Assembly (NCBI RefSeq): GCF_026230105.1
Contig: NC_079483.1
Coordinates: forward strand, 5,635,312-5,699,311
Origin: Diorhabda sublineata
Lineage: Eukaryota; Arthropoda; Insecta; Coleoptera; Chrysomelidae
DNA length: 64,000 nt
Reading direction: 5' to 3'
A program made the translations under genes and the position numbers. The notes under the pieces are model-generated. The model was not told the DNA's origin. It made no database searches and worked only from the letters and a program-made list of their open reading frames with translations. How positions within the stretch are numbered: position 1 is the stretch's first letter; every line of letters begins with the position of its first letter. Shown here in pieces: positions 11,401 through 19,874 of the stretch.

Positions 11401-12954
11401 GATAGAAGATTGTTGTCTGGAAAAAGTGATGCAGATGTTTTGGGGTTTTTCACAACAAATGACAGTAGAACGTAGTCACCTGGTACACAGATGATTCCAA
11501 GTTTGACCAAAGAAGACTTCTGTGTAAGATTTAAACACTCAAGCAAGACTCTGAGTGTCCTCAGTTGTATAGATACGTTCAAGCCAAAGTGACATCGGCG
11601 TTTGGGGTAATTTTAGGATCTTTCAAAGACCTATGTGTGTTACCGTCCCAGAAACTCTCGTTTAGTATGAAAGCAACAAGGTTTAAGAAAATTTTAAAAG
11701 AACTGGGAAGCAGAACAATATTAATATTATACAATTGCAAGAATTCTTAATTAGAATGAAAGCTACAAGGCTTAAGATGAAGTTGAAATCACTAGGGAAC
11801 AAATCTTAACAATTCGAGCCTTCAGGAACTTAAAGGAAAAGTCTTCAAGTACTTTGGTACTGGCAAATTAATTCCTATTGATTAGGCCGTACTAAAGGTG
11901 TTCATTTACTTTGTTGTAAAACTGAAGGACAGATGGTTGATCTGAGTACTGCGCAGTCCTCGTTCTCTATCTCAAGAACGATTGAGCTCAATGTTTCTAA
12001 TGAAAATTCTCTAAAATTTTATGCTATATACTTTTTATGATAGGTGTTAACATGATTGGAGTCATAGAAATTGAGATAACATTAAATATTAAATTTTAGA
12101 CTTAACTTACTTTTTATAGTGGCAAAATGATATTATATGACAAAAATCAACTCATTTCATCGCTAAATACAAAAAAATCGGGGTAGTACCCAATACCTGA
12201 ATCTATTTAAGTTGAAATCGCAGCTACTACAGTTGATACTTGAAAATCTGCTGATCCAAAACCATTTAGTCCATGACTTGCTTGAGCAATTGTTTATATT
12301 GTAGTATATATGATGAACATGAATAGTCCTGGACTTCCTAGCTCTATGACCTTCTTCACGCCTGGAGATATAGTAGTGTAGGACGTAAAGATTTATTGAT
12401 CCAGAGCACCCCAGCTCTAAGACTTTCTAGAACCCACTTCAGTCCATACTTAAAAATAGTGCATAATGGTGCAAAATGCTCAAAATCTTTTTGCCATTGA
12501 CTTTTTAAACATACGTCATTTGATATTGCAGAATACAGCGTAAAGATTTGTTGGTTTAAAATCCTCTAGTTCTATGACCTTCAGTCCAAGTCTGTCGATA
12601 CTACAATGCTTAAACATCTGTTGGTGCTACTGGAAATAAATTTTTTTCTCCCAAAATTACTTTGCTAGGAAACGCAAAAAAATGCTAAACCATACAAGAA
12701 ACCATTTTTTTTGTCAACCATCATTTTATAGCAAGATAATATTTAATTTTCAATTATTTTGAATAGGTACAATTGGAAAATTGGAACAGCAAAGTTGGGT
12801 ACCACTAGTTGCTAAACAATTTCCCGCCAAATCTCCATTTAATTCTCAAAGTTCATCTACAAGTCTCCGTATTCCAGAAGTTCACACCACGCCCAATAGA
12901 AGTCGTTCCTTGAAACGATCGAGAGAAGTCAAATTCGAGACGCAAAAGAAATAA
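5281..12954 (+). CDS. bves: Popeye domain-containing protein (bves), 3' four exons
   Basis: Popeye proteins are three-pass membrane proteins of muscle and epithelia whose cytoplasmic Popeye domain binds cAMP. The four exons 5281-5426, 8112-8332, 10656-10850 and 12767-12954 total 750 nt and join in a single frame to a TAA at 12952-12954 (249 residues). The first three cover the Popeye domain: FKPLRVSKKHFKELV, then the FVDSPEW and DDVFQVTITAEE segments, then LIGKDITQKLYALNEHL. The last exon is a basic, serine-rich tail. Exon 1 starts in phase 0 after a clear acceptor, so earlier exons with the N-terminus and membrane helices must lie upstream of the window. Introns 1 and 2 hold transposon debris. 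An AATAAA lies 64 nt after the stop. Family assignment is strong; ortholog naming is inferred. Confidence 0.9.
6120..6420 (-). pseudogene. DDE transposase relic in bves intron 1
   Basis: Read on the minus strand, a short open stretch contains VIFVDGTWIYAKESKLSSW followed by QDNNIKNVRKLEGYDGKRF. This layout, a first catalytic aspartate in a (D)ETWI-like motif then SWQD and KR.EG..KR.., matches DDE transposase-like proteins common in aphid and beetle genomes. Only the middle of the catalytic domain remains, with stops and a frameshift around it. I can place it as DDE-type but not name the subfamily. Confidence 0.5.
6469..7305. repeat. long imperfect palindrome (foldback) with nested MITE
   Basis: The left arm, from about 6577 to 6850, is repeated in reverse complement from about 7030 to 7302. 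For example, ACGAGGATACCCTTAAAGG on the left matches CTTTAAGGGTATCCTCGT on the right, and the outer ends are TATTAATACATTTT and its complement. The centre is a smaller element from 6818 to 7063 with about 30-bp inverted ends (TACAGGGTGTGTATA). A third small unit, 6472-6583, has ACAGGGTGT/ACACCCTGT ends. No protein is encoded. It lies in bves intron 1. Confidence 0.75.
7303..7346 (+). repeat. interstitial (TTAGG)n tract
   Basis: A run of TTAGG pentamers with a few changes, reading GGTTAGGTTAGG and so on. TTAGG is the canonical insect telomere repeat, but here it is a short internal tract, part of the dispersed repeat that follows. Confidence 0.8.
7347..7485 (+). repeat. dispersed repeat joined to TTAGG tract, copy 1
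   Basis: After the TTAGG run the sequence goes TTGATATATACAAA, then the palindrome CGATATCTCG...CGAGATATCG (7373-7403), then CATTTTCGATTTATTTT and a GGCACGGAA motif. The same order appears reversed at 47700-47890, and the middle part again at 48690-48765, so it is a transposed unit. No coding sequence. Confidence 0.7.
8112..8332 (+). CDS. bves: bves exon (core of Popeye domain)
   Basis: Acceptor ends at 8111 and the donor GTAAAT begins at 8333. It carries the most conserved Popeye block: HQFVDSPEWEA, DDVFQVTITAEEDS, YLCWPRMKLERVL and LKVVLDSLI. The first base completes the arginine codon and the last G begins the glycine of LIGK. Confidence 0.92.
8404..8415 (+). repeat. target-site duplication of LINE, left
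   Basis: AGTATTTTGAGT, repeated exactly at 9905-9916 on the far side of the retrotransposon. Confidence 0.75.
8416..9904 (+). mobile_element. 5'-truncated non-LTR retrotransposon (RTE-like) with broken reverse transcriptase
   Basis: This is a LINE fragment lacking its endonuclease half. The reverse transcriptase starts at about 8442 (APGPEGIPAELIKAG) and continues through NYRGITVTSTLSRLYGK, NGFRAGRSTIDSIFCLSQII, KKAYDTVP, GLRQGCCLSPTLFNIYI and the catalytic HYADDQVVVA near 9125. Then come QVNTEKTQYICIG and the thumb and C-terminal region ending GRPPRTWLQGI near 9790. Two frameshifts, near 8870 and 9260-9280, are the only breaks seen in about 480 codons. The 3' end is a short TA repeat, common in RTE-type elements. 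Exact 12-bp duplications flank it. Clade is inferred from the C-terminal motif and tail; the superfamily is certain. Confidence 0.88.
9905..9916 (+). repeat. target-site duplication of LINE, right
   Basis: Second exact copy of AGTATTTTGAGT, directly after the TA-rich tail. Confidence 0.75.
10121..10222. repeat. short palindrome (hairpin) in bves intron 2
   Basis: GTATAATACGTAACAAGAGT (10121-10140) pairs with ACTCGTGTAACGTATTATAC (10203-10222); the pairing continues inward with TGTAA/TTACA, leaving a loop of about 50 nt. It is probably the core of a small MITE. Confidence 0.6.
10656..10850 (+). CDS. bves: bves exon (end of Popeye domain)
   Basis: Acceptor TTCTTAG at 10649-10655 and donor GTGAGT at 10851. 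It opens with GKDITQKLYALNEHL, which closes the Popeye domain, then a polar linker with WARTHSRSMSLDAVNTG. It ends in phase 1, matching the next exon. Confidence 0.9.
10851..12766 (+). other. bves intron 3
   Basis: 1.9-kb intron with GT and AG ends. Two overlapping short open frames around 11376-11750 have no recognisable protein similarity. A loosely repeated sentence-like pattern recurs around 12280-12620 (for instance TAGCTCTATGACCTTC and related runs), suggesting an old degenerate tandem repeat. Nothing else is seen. Confidence 0.5.
12767..12954 (+). CDS. bves: bves last exon
   Basis: Acceptor GAATAG ends at 12766. It encodes a C-terminal tail of 61 complete codons with SWVPLVAKQFPAKSPFNSQS and a basic run TPNRSRSLKRSREVK, ending QKK and then TAA. 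Tails of this protein vary between species, so this part is assigned by reading frame and position. Confidence 0.85.
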
Positions 12955-13017
12955 TTTTTTTTCTTAATATTCTAAATAACTAAACCGAAAAGAGTGTAAA
13001 GTTGTACATAACCTCCA

Positions 13018-13023
13018 AATAAA
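13018..13023 (+). terminator. candidate polyadenylation signal of bves
   Basis: AATAAA 64 nt after the stop codon. A second cluster of AATAAA motifs at about 13619-13632 would give a longer 3' UTR, so either could be used. Confidence 0.4.
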
Positions 13024-13684
13024 CTACATCCTTATAAACTCCTTCTGGAATTATTGGAAAATGATCGTTATAGAAGACTATGGATCGAATAGACTCTAAG
13101 TTCATGTTAAATGGTTAGATAGACCTGTATTCTCCAACGAAATATTAAATGAAATACAATATTTGGAGTTATAGTGCTGCTATTGGTTGTTTCCTAATCC
13201 TGTAGGCGGTAACGTGTCGAATAGGTTCTGAAAAAATGGTTCTCTTTCTCAAAGAAACCATTTATTAATATCTTGATGTAAATAGGAGAGGAATTATCAA
13301 ATAGTCACGAAGATTTCCAGATCTAAATCCTTTTGACTCATATACATGACTGTACATTCCCTTGGGAATTTTATTCTCATAATTTTTGAATCTAATTTGA
13401 ATAATAAAAGAGAATATTCCACAAACTTGCCTTCCACTGAACATATAGGTACATTAAACTAAAAGTAAATTTTAAATCCCTTTGTAATCTATTGTTGAAC
13501 TGTATTAATTTTTTTTATTGGATGTATTTATGAATTTATGAATGTTAACATTGTTTGTAGTGTGTACATAACTATATTTGTATGTTTATATTTGTCGTGT
13601 TTATATGCTGCCATATAAAAAAATAAATAAAATTTTACAAAAAATTCGTGTCTAATTTTTTTTACAAATAGTAGAACCTTAGTT

Positions 13685-15115
13685 TTTCTTTCCAAAATTG
13701 AACGAGTTTATTTCATTCATTTAGGATAAAATGAACAAAAGTTTAGCATTTTATTCCAGTTTCAAACCACTTTACAGCATTACCTATCTATCTATTCACT
13801 CCAAATAAAATGAAGTATTTTATTCCAGTTTCAAATAAATTTATTCCACTTTACTTCGAAACATTCAAAACATAAGAAAAAAAGAAAGTTCAGCATTTTA
13901 TTTAAGTTTTAAACATGTTTACTTCACTTTACAATGTTGCCTATCTTTATATTCGTTCATAACAAAAAATAAGAAAATTTTAATATTTTATTTCAGCTTT
14001 AAACCAATTTATTTCATTTCACAACCTTTATTTATCCAAAATAAAATAAAAAAGAAGAAATTTGCACGTTATTCCAGTTTCAAACATATTTAATCTATTT
14101 TACAGCGTTGCCTAACTATTTAGCTATTCGTTCAAAACAAGAAAAGATAAGATCAGTATTTTATTCTGGTTTTAAATGAATTTATTCCACTTTACAGCCT
14201 TTATTCATTCAAAACAAAAGAAAAAAAGGAAGTTTAGTATTTAATTCCAGATTCAAACATGTTTACTGCACTCACAATGTTGCTACATTCGTTCAAAACA
14301 AAAAATAAGAAAAGTTTAGTATTTTATTTCAGCTCTAAACCAATTTATTCCAGTTTACAGCCTTTATTTATTTAAAATAAAATGAATAAAAATAAAAAAT
14401 AACCATTTTATTAAAGTTTCAAACATGTTCATCTCACTTTACAGTGTTGTCTACCTCTCCGTACATTCAAAACAAAAAAATAAGAAATCAGTATTTTATT
14501 CTAGTTTTAAATAAATTTATTCCACTTTACAGCCTTTATTCGTTCAAAACAAAAGAAAAGAAGAAAGTTTAGAATTTAACCCCAGTTTCAAACATGTTTA
14601 TTTCACTTTACAGCGTTGCCTACCTCTCTGTACATTCAAAACAAAAAAAGAAAGAAAAGTTTAGTATTTTATTTCAACTTTAAACCAATTTATTCCACTT
14701 TACCTCCTTTGTTTATTCAAAATAAGATAAATACAAGAAAAAATAAGCATTTTATTAAAGTTTCAAACATGTTCATCTCACTTTAGAGTGTTGTCTACTT
14801 CTCTGTACATTCAAAACAAAAAAATAAGAAATCAGTATTTTATTCTAGTTTTAAATAAATTTATTCCACTTTACAGCCTTTATTCTTTCAAAACAAAAGA
14901 AAAGAAGAAAGTTTAGAATTTAATCCCAGTTTCAAACATGTTTATTTCACTTTACAGCGTTGCCTACCTCTCTGTACATTCAAAACAAAAAAAGAAAGAA
15001 AAGTTTAATATTTTATTTCAGCTTTAAACCAATTTATTCCACTTCCAAGTTTCAAACATGTTTAATCTCTCTTACAGCGTTGCCTAATTCTAGGTAATCG
15101 TTCAAAAGAAAACCT
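13685..15115 (+). repeat. minisatellite with 344-bp higher-order unit
   Basis: Degenerate tandem repeat of roughly 83-91 bp subunits built on TTTAGTATTTTATTCCAGTTT, then AAACATGTTTATTTCACTTTA or AAATTTATTCCACTTTACAG, then TTCAAAACAAAA. Two subunit types alternate. A run of four is repeated as a block: the text starting at 14461 (GTACATTCAAAAC) recurs at 14805, a period of 344 bp with few differences. Earlier copies (13.7-14.4 kb) are more diverged. It lies just beyond the 3' end of bves. Confidence 0.85.
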
Positions 15116-16100
15116 CTTTGATATTATAAATCCTTTCAAACTCTCTTATATCTTAAACTGCATTGTTTTCTTTGTTGGTTGTTTGTTTTGTGAGCGAATC
15201 CGAAATTCTGCATCACCATTTTGAGATACCCAACACCTCAAATACTTTTAAAAACAAATTCTCAAATTAAATGGATAAACTTTTATTTCTAATATCGTCA
15301 TTTTAAGAATAAAATCTTCCAACTCAAAGTTTTACTTAATTGGTGAATCTGGCAACTGAAAACAATAATATCTAAGATTTATTGTTTTTTTTTAGTAAAA
15401 AATTAGTTTTTATATCAACAAACTCTAAGATTGGGGCGCCGATTCTAAATCTTCAAAATACAAGAGGAATTCTTCAAATGTTGTAAATAAAATTTCACAT
15501 TCATATATAAGTATATTTTATTATTAAAGCTGTACAAAATTAGATTTTGTGTAAATAAAGTATTATTACATTTTTCTTATATATCATAATAAATATACAA
15601 AAAGTTACAAAAATCATACTATCAACTAACTGTTTTATACATAATAATTTTCAAAATGTGTATAATAATTTTTAGGCCACGTTTACATTGTTAGATTTTC
15701 ATTTTGTCATATAGAGACACCCAAATAAAATTGACAGAATCTATTTCTCAATATATGACATTTTATTTGGGTATTTAGTCCAATTTGACATTTCGTTTAG
15801 TGAGTTTGACAGTCGTGTAAAAGTACGGACTTATTTTATTGTTATAAAATAAAAAACACAATTAAAGGTAATTTTAAAGTGATTTATAACATTCAATAGA
15901 TTTTGTATAGTTCATTACTATACATTTACTATCGTATCCCATGTGTTTATTAGATTTTGTGAAAGTTATTCACGTTTTTCGTGACAAACAAAAGAAATCG
16001 TTTTCATATTTTGAGGTTATGTCAATCATTCTAAGCGGGCAAAACCGGTCAGTGGCCGGTATTACCCCGTATGGAATACTAAGACATAATATCATATTAT
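15116..16100. other. non-coding spacer
   Basis: No gene seen. Around 15710-15775 there is a small inverted repeat (ACCCAAATAAAAT / ATTTTATTTGGGT), possibly a MITE core. A GC-rich patch near 16040-16065 (ACCGGTCAGTGGCCGGT) is weakly palindromic. Confidence 0.45.
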
Positions 16101-16106
16101 CCAGGT

Positions 16107-16193
16107 AAATGGACAAAAGAGGTGTTAGAAAAAGCTCTTGAAGCTGCTAGTGATGGAAATTTTCTAAGATCGATAGCAAAGAAGTACCATTCT
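16107..16193 (+). pseudogene. pipsqueak-type helix-turn-helix fragment
   Basis: Twenty-nine codons read KWTKEVLEKALEAASDG then NFLRSIAKKYHS. This resembles the pipsqueak/CENP-B-type DNA-binding helix at the start of pogo-like (Tigger) transposases and related proteins. The frame ends immediately afterwards, so only the first domain survives. Confidence 0.5.
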
Positions 16194-16389
16194 GTAATGT
16201 AATGTGTAGTAGTAATGCATAATACAGGAAGAATCGCTTTGTTGAGATTATGAATTTGGTTATCAATATTGTTAATAGCATCTTCACTATCGTAGCCAGG
16301 TGTTGAAACGTTTTGCTTTATGCTTGAATGAAATAATTATATTCCTAAATGAAAAAGACATTAAATAACTCCCTGAATTGAATAGCGAC

Positions 16390-17005
16390 AAACGGTTGCA
16401 AACATTTTAGTTTATTGCAAAGAATTGGAAAGCTATCAGTGGATGAATTGGTTTGTTCTGAAGATATGCAAAGCGGTATTACAATTTCAATTTTGAAAGC
16501 AATATCGCTATAGAATCAGTGCAACTGTTCATTCATCAAATAAAGATGAATTTGATGACAGATTTAAGCAAAAAAACCACTCTAGTATTCATAGTAAATT
16601 ATCTGAACACAAATAGTAACGAAATCTACATTGAGCCATTTGAAATTGAAACTGGATCTCTACAAATAAATTGATCGATTTAAAAAGTAAAACTTTGTGT
16701 GGTGGAAAATTTACAGAGTTGAAAAACTATTTACAAGAGTTGGAGGTCCAGAAATGTATGTACGTAAATTTAAATTATATACAACGTATGGAATAGTCTT
16801 CCAGATTGCTACAGTAAAACAAAGAAGTTGACATTTGGAGTACTGATTATCTATATTAGAAGTAGAGTAAGAAGCTTTCTAACAAATGAAAATTTACAGT
16901 CATTTTTGAAACTTAAAACAACAAGTTACGATCCAAACTTTCTAAAACCATGGAAAGCCAACGCTCCCATTGAATTTTTGCTAAAATGTATGTTAATGAA
17001 GTAAC
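16390..17005 (+). pseudogene. hAT transposase C-terminal relic
   Basis: Heavily broken + strand sequence. Pieces are RFKQKNHSS near 16565, EPFEIETGSLQ near 16635, LIDLKSKTLCGGKFTELKN near 16675, and LTNENLQSFLKLKTTSYDPN near 16880. These match in order the C-terminal part of hAT transposases of the ZBED/SCAN3-like group, including the dimerisation region after the usual FGSTYSCE motif, which is decayed here. No ends or duplications were found. Confidence 0.5.
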
Positions 17006-18518
17006 AATTAGAGTTCTGAGTTAATTTTTACATAATTATCTAATAATTCCATGGGGTTTTCACCCCTGTTTCTAGTACATTCCTGGCTACCTCAAAACAT
17101 TGTGGATACACTCCTGTCTTTCAGATCTTCATTCTAAGCACAAAGTTTCTATATATTATTTGGATTAGTATATAATTTTGAAATATAGAGTGTCTAAAAT
17201 AAAATAATAGTTTTTAAGGAATCAAAACTGTCAGTGATTTAATTTTTGTTACCTACGAAGCAATTTAACCACATAATATTTGCGTTAATGTAGTGTCCCA
17301 TATAAAGATTTTAGTAGAGAATTTTCCATTCATGAAACCTCTCAGGTATTTCATATTGCAGATGAATTAAAAGTCCTTTTTACCACATATTTGCGTTACT
17401 GGAAACAATTTATAAACCAAGTAACCCTTTCTACACACAAATTAACAGTTGCTGATTATTTTATTCCAAGATAGATGTAAAATTGTTCCACCAGAAGATA
17501 TTCAACATATTAGTAATAAAAGAATTTGGTCTGTAGTTCTTTAGGTCATTTTTGACTGTCTTTTAAGTACTGGTGCACCTGTACACCTTCACTTTAGACA
17601 CCTAACCTTATAAATATATAAATTATTCGGAATTAGGCGGAGATTAGGCGTCCCAAGCAAAATTTCTAATTATTTCCATATTATATTATATATAGTGAGT
17701 CTCAACGTTACTTAGAAAACATTTGAGTCTCATAAAATTAGCATTAGAGAAGACAATGTGACTGAATCATTGACAGAACCCGAAACTGTAATGGGAATTC
17801 TTCAGTACATCTTAAGATGTGGTAAAAGGAGAAAGAGAAAGACATAAGGCTACAGATTAGCTGAAACTTTCATACTGGAAGAAGGAAATACTGCAACTGA
17901 GTACGTCTAATCCCAGGGCACATTGGAATCGATTGAAACACAAATAAGATCGTAGATTATTATGGAATGAAAGTTGGAATTATCATACACATCCTGAACA
18001 ACGATCAAGCTACAATTCTGGAAGTCCTCATGAGCTATGGATAAATCAAAGAGATTACCTAGATAATTAAGAACGACGAGGCGATAAAAATAATAAAGAT
18101 TGTCCCAAATAACTTTTAACTCGGTGTATTTAGCTTTTTATTCAGTTAACTTATATACTGTAGTTAATTTTACTCTTTTCATTATCAAAGTTGATTGTTA
18201 TAAGGTAGTTAACGATGAAAATCCCTCTGGAGCCCTGGACATATGAGACTAGAGGGCAATAGCAAAACTTGGAGCTTATACTGTAGGAAAGAGATGATGA
18301 GACATATAGGTACAGAAATACAACAGTCACGCTCTAATTCTGGTAGCCCCCAGGAGCTAAAGGGACCGCAAATGGATTACCCTAATAGTTAAGAACGTAC
18401 AGAGTGTCCTAAATAACTTTTATGTAGCTTCCTATTGAGCCAATTTCTGTATCGCAGTCGCTTTTCATCGAATTTTGATTAACCTTACCGTTAACTTTAA
18501 TTAAAAAGTTAACAGAAG
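17006..18518. other. spacer with a diverged direct repeat
   Basis: No gene seen. The stretch 17990-18130 and the stretch 18300-18425 share wording (CTACAATTCTGGAAG / CTCTAATTCTGGTAG, GATTACCTAGATAATTAAGAACG / GATTACCCTAATAGTTAAGAACG, and AAATAACTTTT), so they are two old copies of one repeat. A piece near 17910 reads LIPGHIGIDWN, reminiscent of a LINE RNase H, but too short to call. TTTATT at 18137-18142 is a possible minus-strand polyadenylation signal for the storkhead gene. Confidence 0.4.
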
Positions 18519-19874
18519 TTACACGAGACCGAAATCGGTATGTACCACGTCGCAATTATTTTGTTTTTCAAGATTCGCCGCCATATTAAGTTCGACTAGC
18601 GTATCCACGCTGTTTATACTGACACCTTTCAGTATTTTCTGCGCCGTTAGACTGGTAAAATTGAAACTTAGGTCACTCAAACTGGGAAATTGATGATTGC
18701 TGTTTTCCCTTGTTAAAGTTCTTTCTTTGATACAGATATTAGGTTCGGATCCGACGACGTTTTTGTCTAATATTTTTCCTTTATCTAAACAATTGGATCC
18801 CACTTCGTTTTTCTGATATTTAATCGAAGAAAACATCGGGATTCCTTCGTAACTTTTCGTAGGACTAGGCGGCGTGCTGGTGAAGGAATTCTTAGAAAAT
18901 TCTCTAAAAGAATTAGCTATCGGAGAATCCGGGTTGGAATTAACGATATTATGAGAGACGTTCTTTATAACGTTGTGGTAATTTAGTCCGTCTTTACTAG
19001 GGAGTTGTAGGGATAATTTACGGTTATTATTCATTCCTTCGAATTTGGTTTCGGTGTTATTGAAACCTTGTTGGTTCGTATTTTTCGTAGGTTTAGGTTC
19101 CTTATCTTCTTTTTCTTTATTTATAATCACCACGTTAGGATTCTTCTCGACCTGTCCGTTTTCGAAAGTTATAACCGATCTGACCGGTGAATTCTGTACA
19201 AATATTTTAGTATTCGCCCCGGGGGTACCATTAAAAGAAGTACCGCTCGTTACTTGTAAAGTGAACGAGTTACTGTGAGGCATGGAAGATTTCTGGTGGT
19301 TCGTTTTTGGACTACTTTCTTTTTTATAGTTTCTAGCGTTTCTAGAAAGTGAATCTATTGAGCTTTTATTGATGACGGTTTTGTGGGATTCCAAACTGGA
19401 TGGTCCGCTCGTTATTGAGCTACCGGTTTTGCTGCTCTTATGAGACTCTATACTGCTCGGTCCGCTGTTATCAATACTCGATAAATTTTTCACCGGGGAA
19501 TCTGCGATTGAGCTAGAATTATCTTCTAAGCTTAAATTCGCGGTGGAATCTAATGAAGGTGAACACAGTCTTTCATTAATAACGGTTTCGGTGAGTTCTT
19601 GTTGTTTATTTTCTTGGTTAGTTGACGGTTTATTTTTACTCGCTTTTCTCGAACTTTCCCGGCTTCTATAAGCGTGTTTTCTCGGTAAAGTACTACTAGA
19701 ATAAGACGAATTTATGTATCGAGATATGGGGGAGTTTTCTCTCGATCCAGTTAAAGGAGTGGCGAATGTTAAATCAGTGGAAAGTTGTCTTCGGTGGTTT
19801 CGTGGTAAAGATGCCGATCTAGAGGAACTAATTTCGCATGTTTCTATATATGCCGCAATGTTAATACCATTTTC
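18519..19874 (-). CDS. ko: storkhead gene last exon
   Basis: Acceptor TTTTAG then GAAAATGG at 19874. It enters in phase 0 and stays open for 451 codons to the stop at 18519-18521. The product is polar and low in complexity: repeated GPSSIESHK / GPSSLESHK stretches, then SNSFTLQVTSGTSF, KLSLQLPSKDGLN and TSTPPSPTKSYEG. It ends with the conserved-looking LTAQKILKGVSINSVDTLV followed by ELNMAANLEKQN. No membrane segment. Confidence 0.9.
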   Translation of the reverse strand, partial: ENGINIAAYIETCEISSSRSASLPRNHRRQLSTDLTFATPLTGSRENSPISRYINSSYSSSTLPRKHAYRSRESSRKASKNKPSTNQENKQQELTETVINERLCSPSLDSTANLSLEDNSSSIADSPVKNLSSIDNSGPSSIESHKSSKTGSSITSGPSSLESHKTVINKSSIDSLSRNARNYKKESSPKTNHQKSSMPHSNSFTLQVTSGTSFNGTPGANTKIFVQNSPVRSVITFENGQVEKNPNVVIINKEKEDKEPKPTKNTNQQGFNNTETKFEGMNNNRKLSLQLPSKDGLNYHNVIKNVSHNIVNSNPDSPIANSFREFSKNSFTSTPPSPTKSYEGIPMFSSIKYQKNEVGSNCLDKGKILDKNVVGSEPNICIKERTLTRENSNHQFPSLSDLSFNFTSLTAQKILKGVSINSVDTLVELNMAANLEKQNNCDVVHTDFGLV

